Below, piece after piece: positions 13,398 to 22,477 of a stretch of 53,130 nt of DNA. The notes under the pieces were generated by a model. The model made no database searches, was not told the DNA's origin, and saw only the letters and a program-made list of their open reading frames with translations. Positions within the stretch are counted from its first letter, which is position 1; each line of letters begins with the position of its first letter. Source of the stretch: a virus; IMG/VR virus record IMGVR_UViG_3300030430_003035, positions 1 through 53,130 of that record; one strand, written 5' to 3'. Both the position numbers and the translations under genes were made by a program.

Positions 13398-14068
13398 AAT
13401 CACTAAGACATTTTCTTGTACGTGTCCCTAATGTCACAAGGGATACATTTACTTTAGGGGATAAGGAACTATACCTTGACACGAAGTGGGATGAGTTTTC
13501 CCACAGAACAATGGAGGGAGAGGTGGTGGCCACTCCTGCTAAATACAAAACAGAGGTTAAAGTAGGAGACACCCTTTACTTCCATCATCACGTTGTGCTT
13601 GGCGGAAACCACCTGATGATGAATGATGAAATAAATCAATTAGAAGAAACTAAAAAGAGAGGTCAGTTTATAGACCCAGACGATGATATTTATGTCGCCA
13701 CTTATGATGGAGGCGTAGACCCTTTTTCAGTACAGGCTTTTGCTTTTAAATGCAAGGACACTGGAAAAATTAGATTAATCGCAGACTGGGTATTTATTCA
13801 ACCCGAAGAAGAGGTAGAGGGAAAGCAAGAAGAAACTGAGATTATGGTTGGAAATCAAATAATCTATCTAACCCCCTCAAAGAAAGAACCGGAAGAAAAG
13901 AAAGGTTATATTAAATGGAGTTCCCCTAAGTTAGACGAACTTGGACTAAAGCCCGGGGACAAGGTTTTAATTAGAAAAAGCGCCGACTACGAAATGAAGA
14001 TAGAAGGCGAGAAACTATGGAGAACTATTATTACTTCAATTCATGGCAAAATCGAAGAAGTACAATAA
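13394..14068 (+). CDS. GroES-like co-chaperonin
   Basis: A 224-residue protein with GroES/Cpn10-like features: an N-terminal RHFLVRVP strand (residues 5-12), then GEVVATP (about 43-49) and KVGDTLYFHHHVV (56-68), matching the usual G-x-V...VGD-x-V order. A second VGD-like block, KPGDKVLIRK (about 189-198), suggests two lobes or an extended version. Phage GroES homologues cap host GroEL to fold capsid proteins; the position just before terminase and capsid genes fits that. Confidence 0.65.
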   Translation: MKSLRHFLVRVPNVTRDTFTLGDKELYLDTKWDEFSHRTMEGEVVATPAKYKTEVKVGDTLYFHHHVVLGGNHLMMNDEINQLEETKKRGQFIDPDDDIYVATYDGGVDPFSVQAFAFKCKDTGKIRLIADWVFIQPEEEVEGKQEETEIMVGNQIIYLTPSKKEPEEKKGYIKWSSPKLDELGLKPGDKVLIRKSADYEMKIEGEKLWRTIITSIHGKIEEVQ

Positions 14069-14336
14069 TATCGCTACAGCGGAAAGGTTAATGCAGTCTA
14101 TGCAAATCGCTATAGAGAATATGATACAGGAAATACAGAAACCTGTTGATCAGGAACTAAGCGGCTCGCAAAGAAAGGCTGAATTACAATCTATAAAGCA
14201 AACCGCTGTAGACGCAAAAGATTTAATAGTTGAAAGAGAAAGACTTGACCAACTCATCAAAGGACTTAAAAAAAGCGGAGAAATTAAAGAAGAAAGAGAC
14301 TACTCGGGAGGATTCGCAGAGCAATACTCTAAGTAA
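14043..14336 (+). CDS. Hypothetical helical protein, possible small terminase subunit
   Basis: A 97-residue, entirely helical, charged protein (ENMIQEIQKPVDQELSG, then VERERLDQLIKGLKK). It lies directly upstream of the large terminase gene, where small terminase subunits normally sit. No helix-turn-helix is obvious, so the assignment rests on position only. It overlaps the GroES-like gene by 26 bases. Confidence 0.5.
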   Translation: MAKSKKYNNIATAERLMQSMQIAIENMIQEIQKPVDQELSGSQRKAELQSIKQTAVDAKDLIVERERLDQLIKGLKKSGEIKEERDYSGGFAEQYSK

Positions 14337-14370
14337 TCAAATCTTTATATACTGGGATTACTAACACCTT

Positions 14371-16467
14371 ATGGCAGGACTTGTAGAAATAGAGGAGGAA
14401 ATAATTGTCAATATATGTCCTGACAAAACCTCTGGTGTTGTTAAAGATTTTTTTGACTTATCTATACAGTTGCCAAAATCCCCTGCTAAAAAAGAAATAC
14501 TATTTTACGACAAAGCGAAAGAAAATCAGTATTGGACAAGAGAGGAGTTGCCAGATGATTTACGGCGGATTAAATCCATGGAAGAATGGATGGAAATGCC
14601 AGAGGTGTTTCGTAAAAAATACACACCCTATATTACAGAAGAATTTAAAAGAAGAAGAAATGGAGTATGGTTTTACAACAACGGGGTGCCCACATACATT
14701 ACAGGAAACCACTACTTTTTCCTTCAGTGGTGTAAGATTGATATCGGATACCCATCTTACCTCGACTTTCAAAGGAAGTTGTACATACATCTTGAGGCCT
14801 GTGTAAAAGACCCAAGGTGTATTGGTCAGATATACGTAAAGTGTCGTCGATCTGGATACACGAATATGTCTGCATCTGTGCTTGTCAATGAGGCAACACA
14901 GGTAAAGGAGAAACTGTTAGGCATTATGTCCAAGACAGGTTCGGATGCTCAAGAAAATATATTTATGAAAAAGGTTGTGCCTATGTATAAGTCACTTCCT
15001 TTTTTCTTTAAACCTATACAGGATGGTACAACAAACCCCCGTATGGAGTTAGCCTTCAGGGAGCCTTCAAAAAGAATAACCAAGAAGAACAAAACCTCAT
15101 CCCGAGGAGAGGCTTTGAATACTATTATCAATTGGAAAAACACCACGAACAATGCTTATGACGGGGAGAAACTACACTACCTATACATGGATGAGGCAGG
15201 TAAATGGGAAAAAGGTAATGATATACGAGAAGCATGGAGAGTACAGCGCACTTGTTTGCTTGTAGGTAGAAAGATAGTTGGAAAAGCATTAGTAGGAAGT
15301 ACAGTTAATCCGCTAGATAGGGGTGGAAAGCAGTACAGAGAAATGTACTATGCAAGTGATGTAAAAGAAAGAAACGAAAACGGAAGAACCAGAAGTGGTT
15401 TGTACGGTGTGTTTATACCATCCTATGAAGCACTAGAAGGTTTCTTTGATATTCATGGGATGCCTATTATTGAAGACCCAGAAAAAACAATTATAGGTAT
15501 TGAAGGAGAGGATATAAATATAGGTGCAAAGACCTATTTAAAAAATGAGCGAAAGGGATTGAGTTCTGACTCTTATGAGTTAAACGAGGTTATCAGACAG
15601 TTTCCCTTTACAGAAGCAGAGGCTTTTAGAGATAGCGCTAAAGCATCTTTGTTTAACGTTCAGAAAATATATGAGCAAATAGAATACAATCAAGACCTGT
15701 ATCCTTCACCTATAGTTGTAGGAAATTTTAACTGGATGAACGGAGCCCAAGATACACAGGTAAAGTTTAGCCCAGATCCCAACGGAAGATGGAGAATATC
15801 TTGGATGCCTCCCTTGGAACTTAGAAATAAAACAAAACCAGAAAACTCTTGGCTCGGATGTGCAGGAGTGGATAGTTATGATATTGATGCAACTGTAGAT
15901 GGAAGAGGCTCAAAAGGTGCTTGTCACTTTTACAACAAGTTCAATATGGCTCATCCATCAAATATGTTCGTTGCAGAGTATGCGTCTCGACCTCCGTTGG
16001 CTAAAATATTTTATGAAGATATACTCATGGCTGCTAAGTTTTATGGATATCCGGTATTAATTGAGAACAACAAATACGGTATAGCAAGGTATTTTGAATC
16101 AAGAGGATACAGCCACTTTCTTTTAGATAGACCTGAACATTTGACTTCTAGTTATGGAAGCAAAACAAAAACAAAAGGCATACCGTCAAACAGCCAAGAT
16201 GTAATACAGGCTCACGCGCAAGCCATTGAATCTTACATACATGCACACGTTGGGTTAAACGAGAATACATTAGAGTTTGGCAAAATGTATTTTGAAAGAA
16301 CTTTAGAGGATTGGATTAATTTTAAAATAGATGACCGTACAAAATATGACCTTACGATATCTGCGGGGCTAGCATTGCTAGCGGCTCAGGGCGATAAGCC
16401 TCAAAAGCCAAAGTCTGATTTTAAATCAAAACAATTCTTCAGAAAAGGTCAGATAATTTTAAGGTAA
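14371..16467 (+). CDS. terL: Terminase large subunit
   Basis: A 698-residue packaging ATPase-nuclease. The deviant Walker A is YVKCRRSGYTNMS near residue 158, Walker B is LHYLYMDEAG near 268, and the RNase H-like nuclease domain starts at GCAGVDSYDID near residue 496. The N-terminal extension (WFYNNGVPTYITGNHYFF, about 97-114) is typical of terminases of crAss-like and Cellulophaga podoviruses. The protein threads DNA into the prohead through the portal encoded next. Confidence 0.92.
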   Translation: MAGLVEIEEEIIVNICPDKTSGVVKDFFDLSIQLPKSPAKKEILFYDKAKENQYWTREELPDDLRRIKSMEEWMEMPEVFRKKYTPYITEEFKRRRNGVWFYNNGVPTYITGNHYFFLQWCKIDIGYPSYLDFQRKLYIHLEACVKDPRCIGQIYVKCRRSGYTNMSASVLVNEATQVKEKLLGIMSKTGSDAQENIFMKKVVPMYKSLPFFFKPIQDGTTNPRMELAFREPSKRITKKNKTSSRGEALNTIINWKNTTNNAYDGEKLHYLYMDEAGKWEKGNDIREAWRVQRTCLLVGRKIVGKALVGSTVNPLDRGGKQYREMYYASDVKERNENGRTRSGLYGVFIPSYEALEGFFDIHGMPIIEDPEKTIIGIEGEDINIGAKTYLKNERKGLSSDSYELNEVIRQFPFTEAEAFRDSAKASLFNVQKIYEQIEYNQDLYPSPIVVGNFNWMNGAQDTQVKFSPDPNGRWRISWMPPLELRNKTKPENSWLGCAGVDSYDIDATVDGRGSKGACHFYNKFNMAHPSNMFVAEYASRPPLAKIFYEDILMAAKFYGYPVLIENNKYGIARYFESRGYSHFLLDRPEHLTSSYGSKTKTKGIPSNSQDVIQAHAQAIESYIHAHVGLNENTLEFGKMYFERTLEDWINFKIDDRTKYDLTISAGLALLAAQGDKPQKPKSDFKSKQFFRKGQIILR

Positions 16468-16477
16468 TAATAATCGG

Positions 16478-16485
16478 TATATTTG
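16478..16485 (+). promoter_or_regulatory. Bacteroidota -7 box before the portal gene
   Basis: TATATTTG (TAnnTTTG) 20 bases upstream of the portal ATG at 16,506. Confidence 0.6.
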
Positions 16486-16505
16486 CAATTGTAGCAATCT
16501 TGAGT

Positions 16506-18938
16506 ATGAACACAGAATATAAAAACGGACAATCTTCATTTCCAGATCCTTTGGCCTCAACAAAGGAGAAGATGTGTCAGCCATACGGCCTTCAATATGC
16601 TAAGGCTATGTATGCTCAGTGGATTGGTAGTGATTATCAAAACTCTTTGTATGGAAGAAGAAACAGCGAGTTTGAGAGATGTAGAGATTACGCTCAAGGA
16701 ACTCAGGACACATCAATCTACAGACAAATATTAAACTCACTTAATCCAAATAACGGAGATGGAACTTTACTAACATTAGATTATACTCCAGTTCCTATTA
16801 TTCCAAAGTTTGTTAAGATTGTAGTAAATAAGATTCTATCAAGACAACCTTATCCACAGTTAGAGGCAATTGACCCTCTGTCAAAATCAGAAAAAGATAA
16901 AAAGAAAAACGCTACGATATTACGTATTGAGAATCGCGAAATGATAGAGGAAGCGAAGTCTCTTGGTTTAAAAGTAAAAAAAGACCCTGAATCCTTACCG
17001 GACACACCAGAGGAAACTGAGATATTCTTAGATACGAATATTAAAACAGATGCAGAGGTATCAGCACAAATTGCTACAGAGATGACCTTAAAGTGGAACG
17101 ATTTTAATCAGTCCATTTATCGTCGATGTGTTGAAGACCTATCAGTTTTAGGCATGGGTGTCGCTAAAAGAACTAACGACCCAAACTACGGAATCAAAGA
17201 AGAATACGTAGACCCAAAGAAGTTCTTGCATAATTTTACTGAAGACCCAAACTTCAATGACTTAACATACGCAGGTCACTTTAGACATATAACTATTATG
17301 GACCTAAAGCGTATTGCAGGTAATCAGTTTACAGAGGACGAGTATCGAGAGATTGCTAAAACCGTAATGAACAAGTACGGAAACAATCCAACTCAGTTCT
17401 CTACCACAGGTTCTACTTATGATAGACCGGGAACAAGATATCGTCAAGGGTATGACGAATACAAAATTGAAATACTTGACTTTGAGTTTATGTCTGTTGA
17501 TGACATTATATACGAAAAGAAAGAATCTGCTTACGGTAATATTGGTTTTTATTATAAAGGAAACGAATACAACGCACCTCAACAATCTGTTTATGATAGA
17601 GAGGCTGTTTATATGAAGAATGCAACAGTATATGGGGGCTGCTACATTATCGGAACAGAGCACTTATTTAACTATGGTCCAAAGAAAAATATTCCTAAGA
17701 ATGTTCATGATATATCTCGTGCACGTTTGTCTTACAGTATTGTAGCGACTAATATCAGAGGAATGATTCCAAAGTCTATGGTTTCCTCTGTAATAGGGTT
17801 TGCTGACATGCTTCAGATTACACACTTAAAAATTCAGCAGTCTATAGCCAAAGCAAAACCAGATGGTTTGATTATTGACATTGAAGGATTAGAGAATGTA
17901 CAATTAGGCCGAGGTGCAGAACTACAACCTCTTGAGATTCAAGACATATATGAACAAACTGGTGTGTTCTATTATCGTAGCAAAAACCCAGAGGGCGGAT
18001 TCCAAAATCCTCCTGTTCGTGAGATAGGTAATAGAATTAGAAACATACAAGAATTAGTTACTCTATATAACCACTATCTAAGAATGATTCGTGATGCTAC
18101 AGGAATCAACGAAGTAATGGACGGCACCACACCTAAAGGAGAAGCACTTGTTGGTGTAAATCAACTGGCGATTCAGGCAGGTAATAATGCTATATACGAC
18201 ATCACAAACGCAGCATTAGTTCTTTACAAAAAAGTATGTGACGATATAGTAAGATGTGTTCAGGTTATTCCATCGGAAAGCATTCTGTACAAAACGTATG
18301 CAAATGCAATAGGAGAAACCAACATGGCTGTGCTATCTTCTTTTGATAATCTATCCATGTACAACTTTGGTGTAATGGTGGTGACGGAGATGAATGATCA
18401 GGACAAGCAGTATCTTGAGCAAAACATTCAAATTGCACTCGGTCAAAAAGAAATAGACCTTGAGGACGCCATAGCGATTCGACAACTAAAAGATGTTGAT
18501 CAGGCAGAAAGATTATTGGTTGTTCGTCGCAAAAAGAGAATCAAGCAGGCACAGCAGCAAGCACAGCAGCAGGCTGAATTAACAGCACAAATAAATGCGC
18601 AGCAAAGTCAAACTTCTGCTCAAATGGAGATGCAGAAAAAACAGTTAGATGCGCAGATAGAAGCACAAAAAATACAATTAGAATCACAGGCAAAAGCCCA
18701 GTTGATTCAACTAGAATACCAGTTCAAGATTCAAATAGAAAAAATGAGAGGAGAGTTTGGTGTTGTAGAGCAACAGATAGAAAGCGGAAACAGAATGGCT
18801 ACCGAGCAGGAGGCAGAAAACAGAAAGGATCAGCGCATTAACAAACAAGCGTTGGCCCAAAGCAAACTGATAGCGCAGCGCAAAGGAGAAAGACCGCCGT
18901 TAGACCAAGATATAGTAACCAACCTAACCATAGATTAA
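16506..18938 (+). CDS. Portal protein
   Basis: An 810-residue portal. The block LDYTPVPIIPKFVKIVVNKI (about residues 94-113) is the hallmark seen in crAss-like phage portals. The C-terminal about 140 residues are a Gln-rich coiled coil (QQAQQQAELTAQINAQQSQ, then repeated QKKQLDAQIEAQK). I use the ATG at 16,506 rather than the TTG two codons upstream. It forms the dodecameric vertex for packaging and tail attachment. Confidence 0.88.
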   Translation: MNTEYKNGQSSFPDPLASTKEKMCQPYGLQYAKAMYAQWIGSDYQNSLYGRRNSEFERCRDYAQGTQDTSIYRQILNSLNPNNGDGTLLTLDYTPVPIIPKFVKIVVNKILSRQPYPQLEAIDPLSKSEKDKKKNATILRIENREMIEEAKSLGLKVKKDPESLPDTPEETEIFLDTNIKTDAEVSAQIATEMTLKWNDFNQSIYRRCVEDLSVLGMGVAKRTNDPNYGIKEEYVDPKKFLHNFTEDPNFNDLTYAGHFRHITIMDLKRIAGNQFTEDEYREIAKTVMNKYGNNPTQFSTTGSTYDRPGTRYRQGYDEYKIEILDFEFMSVDDIIYEKKESAYGNIGFYYKGNEYNAPQQSVYDREAVYMKNATVYGGCYIIGTEHLFNYGPKKNIPKNVHDISRARLSYSIVATNIRGMIPKSMVSSVIGFADMLQITHLKIQQSIAKAKPDGLIIDIEGLENVQLGRGAELQPLEIQDIYEQTGVFYYRSKNPEGGFQNPPVREIGNRIRNIQELVTLYNHYLRMIRDATGINEVMDGTTPKGEALVGVNQLAIQAGNNAIYDITNAALVLYKKVCDDIVRCVQVIPSESILYKTYANAIGETNMAVLSSFDNLSMYNFGVMVVTEMNDQDKQYLEQNIQIALGQKEIDLEDAIAIRQLKDVDQAERLLVVRRKKRIKQAQQQAQQQAELTAQINAQQSQTSAQMEMQKKQLDAQIEAQKIQLESQAKAQLIQLEYQFKIQIEKMRGEFGVVEQQIESGNRMATEQEAENRKDQRINKQALAQSKLIAQRKGERPPLDQDIVTNLTID

Positions 18939-18939
18939 A

Positions 18940-19347
18940 ATGTCGTGTTCATCTTCATCATGTTCAAAGAGTCCATGCACTTGTGAAAACGCAACCAACG
19001 TAAACCTAAATACAGCGGATAGAGTAAACGTATGCTGTAGAAGGGGAGATACTTTTGTATTAGAAGTAAACGTAAAGGATTCTGCAGGAGCCGCTCTTGA
19101 TGCTACATTATATTCATATAAAGTAGAGGTAAGAGAGTATGATGATGGACCAATAATTATAGCAAGCACAGCAGTTGCTACAACATCAACCTCAGCAGGA
19201 AAGGTTACCATTACTATTACGGCAGCAAACATGTTGGTAACTGCAGGAACTTATGTGTACGGACTTCAGGCAACTAAGACCTCAGACTCTACTGTAGAGA
19301 CTTGGATTTTTGGAACCTTTGAGGTAGTACAGGATATTGTACAATAA
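18940..19347 (+). CDS. Structural protein with Cys-rich N-terminus and Ig-like domain
   Basis: A 135-residue protein. Residues 1-35 hold eight Cys residues (SCSSSSCSKSPCTC, then VCC), and the rest is a beta-sandwich-like domain (RGDTFVLEVNVKD near residues 36-48, later GTYVYGLQATK) similar to the N-terminal domain of baseplate BppU-type proteins. It probably decorates the virion or forms an adaptor. Stop overlaps the next gene's start. The Cys cluster is odd for a virion protein made in a reducing cytoplasm and might bind metal or crosslink after release. Confidence 0.55.
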   Translation: MSCSSSSCSKSPCTCENATNVNLNTADRVNVCCRRGDTFVLEVNVKDSAGAALDATLYSYKVEVREYDDGPIIIASTAVATTSTSAGKVTITITAANMLVTAGTYVYGLQATKTSDSTVETWIFGTFEVVQDIVQ

Positions 19348-20543
19348 TGCCGAACAAAAGCGTAGATATTATAAGACCCGATACAGCATCGGTGGATTTA
19401 AAATTATCAAGCGTTGCGTCTGTTAATTTTTCCCTAACAGCAACCCCGTCTGTAAATGTAACTGTAAAGAATACAGACACCCCTTTGTTTGCTCCTGTAA
19501 TAAACGGAGTGCCAACTGTTTCGGGAGTGATTAGAGTAGGACAGACACTAACCGCTAACGCTGTTTCTGTTAGTGCAAATCCGGCGAGCACCAGAGTGTT
19601 TAGATGGGAGCGTAGTGATAACGGAACAACCGGTTGGACTACAATACAGGATTCTAGCACATATACAATACAAACTGCAGATGAACTAAAATACATAAGA
19701 GTTGCACAGCGTGAAACTAACTCACAAGGAACAACTATAGCAAATTCAGCAAGTACCTCTCAAGTTCCCGCCTATACTTTCTTGTTAGATTCTTTTGCAA
19801 CAAATGTATCAACTGCTTTTTCTTTAAGAAAACTAAGAGCATCATATTCTGGGGACTGTATTCAGGTTACTAAAAATGGTTCTGATTTTCAAAATATAGG
19901 GTTTAGTAATAATGTATTAGACACTTCTTCATTACAAACTTTTGCAGGAAGTGACAGTGTATATGTTTCAAAAATATATGACCAATCTGGCACAGGCTCT
20001 GCAAATAATTTAGAGCAGTCTACTTTTTCAGCAATGCCTAAAATATGGGACAGTTCAAGTGGATTAATAACAAGAAACAATAATCCCTCTATAGAAATGG
20101 ATGGGTCTTCGTTTTTAGAAATGCAAAGCGAGATTACTCAAACCGATGACCTCGCTGTGTTTACAATAGGGTTTGCAACATCAGCGGGTAGGTATTTTGA
20201 CTCAAGTGACCAAACCACACATCTTGCAATACAATCAAGCAGTCTTGATGTAACATTCTCGAGCACACGTAAAACACAAGCACTGTCTAATGACGGGTTA
20301 AACAACCAGTATATATGGTGGGTGTGTAGAGACACAGGAATTATTAGAGGTAGAAGAAACTCAACTGAATATTCAACTATAGGTAGCGGAACAGTGTCCG
20401 GTAGTGCTAAGTTTAAAACCTGGGGTAGTGGTAATCAGTTTTTTAACGGAGATATACAAGAAATGATTTTTTACTCAGCACATAAAAAAGACGATGCTGC
20501 CGCTATAATAACAGAGATTAACGGTTTTTACTTCGTGTTTTAA
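19347..20543 (+). CDS. Adhesin/receptor-binding-like protein with lectin-type domain
   Basis: A 398-residue protein. After a short N-terminal anchor comes an Ig-like repeat (about residues 50-140, VSGVIRVGQTLTANAV with RWERSDNGTTGW). Residues 145-398 form a concanavalin/LamG-like domain of the type related to arabinofuranosidase B N-domains: FSLRKLRASYSG near 158-169, KIYDQSGTGSANNLEQ near 212-227 and GDIQEMIFY near 370. This architecture is common in marine flavobacterial phage adhesins and suggests glycan binding. Catalysis is not supported. Confidence 0.65.
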   Translation: MPNKSVDIIRPDTASVDLKLSSVASVNFSLTATPSVNVTVKNTDTPLFAPVINGVPTVSGVIRVGQTLTANAVSVSANPASTRVFRWERSDNGTTGWTTIQDSSTYTIQTADELKYIRVAQRETNSQGTTIANSASTSQVPAYTFLLDSFATNVSTAFSLRKLRASYSGDCIQVTKNGSDFQNIGFSNNVLDTSSLQTFAGSDSVYVSKIYDQSGTGSANNLEQSTFSAMPKIWDSSSGLITRNNNPSIEMDGSSFLEMQSEITQTDDLAVFTIGFATSAGRYFDSSDQTTHLAIQSSSLDVTFSSTRKTQALSNDGLNNQYIWWVCRDTGIIRGRRNSTEYSTIGSGTVSGSAKFKTWGSGNQFFNGDIQEMIFYSAHKKDDAAAIITEINGFYFVF

Positions 20544-20571
20544 CGCGATACATTTCAAGTTTTTAATACTG

Positions 20572-20579
20572 TATATTTG
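20572..20579 (+). promoter_or_regulatory. Bacteroidota -7 box, leaderless type
   Basis: TATATTTG ends four bases before the ATG at 20,584, as at 10,191, 33,794 and 42,079. Confidence 0.65.
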
Positions 20580-20583
20580 TATT

Positions 20584-20877
20584 ATGTCAGAAAGCAGATA
20601 TAAAAACTTACTTAAGAGGTATAACTTAAAAGGTTTTAATAAACCTAAACGCACTCCAGATCATCCAAAAAAATCTCACATTGTTGCAGCCAAAGTAGGC
20701 GACAAGGTTAAGATTATTCGATTTGGGCAGCAAGGAGCAGAAACTGCGGGTAAACCTAAAAAGGGAGAGTCTGAAAGAATGAAAAAGAAAAGAGCGTCTT
20801 TTAAGGCACGTCACAGAAAGAATATAAAAAAGGGAAAAATGTCCGCAGCGTATTGGGCGAACTTAGTTAAGTGGTAA
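20584..20877 (+). CDS. Conserved small basic phage protein (97 aa)
   Basis: A 97-residue, very basic protein with PKRTPDHPKKSHIVAAKVG (about residues 21-39) and IRFGQQGAETAG (45-56), ending SAAYWANLVKW. The same blocks occur in small proteins of many marine and cyanobacterial phages; the function is not known, though DNA binding in the virion is plausible. The stop overlaps the next start. Confidence 0.75.
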   Translation: MSESRYKNLLKRYNLKGFNKPKRTPDHPKKSHIVAAKVGDKVKIIRFGQQGAETAGKPKKGESERMKKKRASFKARHRKNIKKGKMSAAYWANLVKW

Positions 20878-21716
20878 TGAGAAAGGTGTATAGACATGGA
20901 GGAATGCATGAAGGCGAAGAGCCTGTGCGGTCAAGTATGTTTACAAACGTTGTAAGAAATATATTGCCTATACCTCTACCCGCAGCACAAGCGGCAGCAA
21001 GTAAAATAACAGGAGACACTTCTTTTGGCTTTGCCGATGCGCCTCAAGCAGTTCAAGATGAAGTTGCCCTTAGTGTAATCAATGCTAGAAAGAGAACAGG
21101 ACAAGACAGGGGAGGAACAGAGTACATCGACTACAGCGAAGAAATAGACAGAGACATAAACAGCCTTAGCCCTAATGTTTTAAATGCCGCAATAGCCTCT
21201 GTAAAATCCCCAGACTTTAGAGCAGCAACAACCTTTGGTAGAGTATCTTATTCATACGATCCTGATACAGACACTTACAGTGTATTTGATTCTTATGACT
21301 TCTCTCCAATTAAAGGAGATGTATCAACAGCGTACGGAAAAGCAAGAAAGGTTTTGGGTGGCGGTGAAGAGGGAGAAGCCAAACTTATAGGAACGTTTAA
21401 GGGAAGCGACTATGAAGACGTAAAGAGTTCTAAAGATTACGGCGATATAAAAAGATTTATGTCAGAGTTAGCCTCATATTTTAAAAACACTCCACCTACT
21501 AAAACACGTATGAACTTTAAGAAAGGAGGTAAATCAAAAAAATACCGCTCAAGAGTAAATGAGGCGGGAAACTATACTAAACCAAAAATGCGTAAGCGTT
21601 TATTTAAAAGAATAATGGCAGGCAGTAAGGGTGGTAGGCCAGGACAATGGTCTGCACGAAAAGCACAGATGCTTGCAAAAGCATATAAAGCCGCAGGAGG
21701 GGGTTATAGAAACTAA
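20877..21716 (+). CDS. Structural protein with conserved basic C-terminal domain
   Basis: A 279-residue protein. The middle is acidic and of mixed structure (residues about 70-170). The C-terminal about 55 residues (SRVNEAGNYTKPKMRKRLF, then GRPGQWSARKAQMLAKAY) form a conserved basic module found at the ends of many marine phage proteins. Start at 20,877 (TAATG overlap with the preceding stop) rather than the upstream GTG. It shares an HGGMH motif near its N-terminus with the MGGM-repeat protein at 22,478, suggesting a common virion context. Confidence 0.6.
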   Translation: MRKVYRHGGMHEGEEPVRSSMFTNVVRNILPIPLPAAQAAASKITGDTSFGFADAPQAVQDEVALSVINARKRTGQDRGGTEYIDYSEEIDRDINSLSPNVLNAAIASVKSPDFRAATTFGRVSYSYDPDTDTYSVFDSYDFSPIKGDVSTAYGKARKVLGGGEEGEAKLIGTFKGSDYEDVKSSKDYGDIKRFMSELASYFKNTPPTKTRMNFKKGGKSKKYRSRVNEAGNYTKPKMRKRLFKRIMAGSKGGRPGQWSARKAQMLAKAYKAAGGGYRN

Positions 21717-21964
21717 TGTCTGGCCATAAAAAATCACAAAAATCCCTAAGAGATTGGACTAAGCAAAACTGGAGAACAGGAAGTGGAAAGGAGAGCCTTA
21801 AAACAGGACAACCCTACTTTCCGGCAGCAGCAGTTGCTGCATTAAAAAAAGCAGGTCTGTACGCTAAAGCAACAAGACAGAAGAGGGCGGCAATGAAAAA
21901 GGGAAAGCAATTTGCTAGATACTCTCCTGATATACAAAAGATAGTAAAGCGTTATAGAAGTTAA
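21716..21964 (+). CDS. DUF5872-like small basic protein (82 aa)
   Basis: An 82-residue basic protein with SLRDWTKQNWRTGSGKESL (about residues 10-28), a Pro/Ala core (YFPAAAVAAL) and GKQFARYSPDIQKIVKRYR at the end. This matches the pattern of DUF5872-type small phage proteins, whose function is unknown. One-base overlap with the previous gene; the basic module at that gene's end is of similar style, and the two may act together on DNA. Confidence 0.65.
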   Translation: MSGHKKSQKSLRDWTKQNWRTGSGKESLKTGQPYFPAAAVAALKKAGLYAKATRQKRAAMKKGKQFARYSPDIQKIVKRYRS

Positions 21965-21998
21965 TATTCTCACTTGAGTATACCTTATAAACATTTTT

Positions 21999-22006
21999 TA
22001 AATTTG
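21999..22006 (+). promoter_or_regulatory. Bacteroidota -7 box before the paralogous pair
   Basis: TAAATTTG (TAnnTTTG), 18 bases before the ATG at 22,025. A TTG at 21,974 sits near the expected -33 position. Confidence 0.55.
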
Positions 22007-22024
22007 CATTAGAAAGAGATAGTT

Positions 22025-22252
22025 ATGGCATCAGCAACATTACCATATAAAGTGATAGTAACCAATAAAAGATTAGACAGCACTGCAGGAGCAGGTATGT
22101 CTTCTTTTGATTTTTTGTCTTTAGTAGATGCTACTGCTTTTGGAACAAAACTAAAAACTGAATTTTCGAATGCATTCGTATATGTTTGGAATGGTGCGGA
22201 TAATCAGTTAACGGAGTATAGAGGCGACACTGGCGCTGTAACTGTTTTTTAA
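22025..22252 (+). CDS. Small structural-type protein, paralogue 1 (75 aa)
   Basis: A 75-residue protein starting MASATLPYKVIVTNKRLDST. It is a clear tandem paralogue of the next gene: both share LPYKVIV-NK-L--TAGAG, a Phe-Leu-Ser-Leu helix and a V-Y-(I/V)-W strand. Compact alpha/beta fold, no family recognised. Likely a minor virion protein. Confidence 0.7.
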   Translation: MASATLPYKVIVTNKRLDSTAGAGMSSFDFLSLVDATAFGTKLKTEFSNAFVYVWNGADNQLTEYRGDTGAVTVF

Positions 22253-22254
22253 TA

Positions 22255-22467
22255 ATGGCATCAGGAATATTACCATACAAAGTAATTGTTTCAAATAAAC
22301 CTCTGTCAACTACAGCGGGTGCAGGAGAGGCAGGTCTTGAGTTTCTTAGTTTAGAAGACGCCAAGGCATTCGCAGTAAAATTAAGAGATAATTTTGCTCA
22401 AGCAAGAGTCTATATATGGGATGGGTTCTCTGGAGAAATAATAAAATACGAACAATCAGGAGATTAA
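22255..22467 (+). CDS. Small structural-type protein, paralogue 2 (70 aa)
   Basis: A 70-residue paralogue of the preceding gene, starting two bases after its stop. About half of the aligned residues match by eye (LPYKVIVSNKPLSTTAGAG, then FLSLEDAKAFAVKL). The pair is a recent tandem duplication whose copies have since diverged. Confidence 0.7.
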   Translation: MASGILPYKVIVSNKPLSTTAGAGEAGLEFLSLEDAKAFAVKLRDNFAQARVYIWDGFSGEIIKYEQSGD

Positions 22468-22477
22468 ATTAGAAAAA

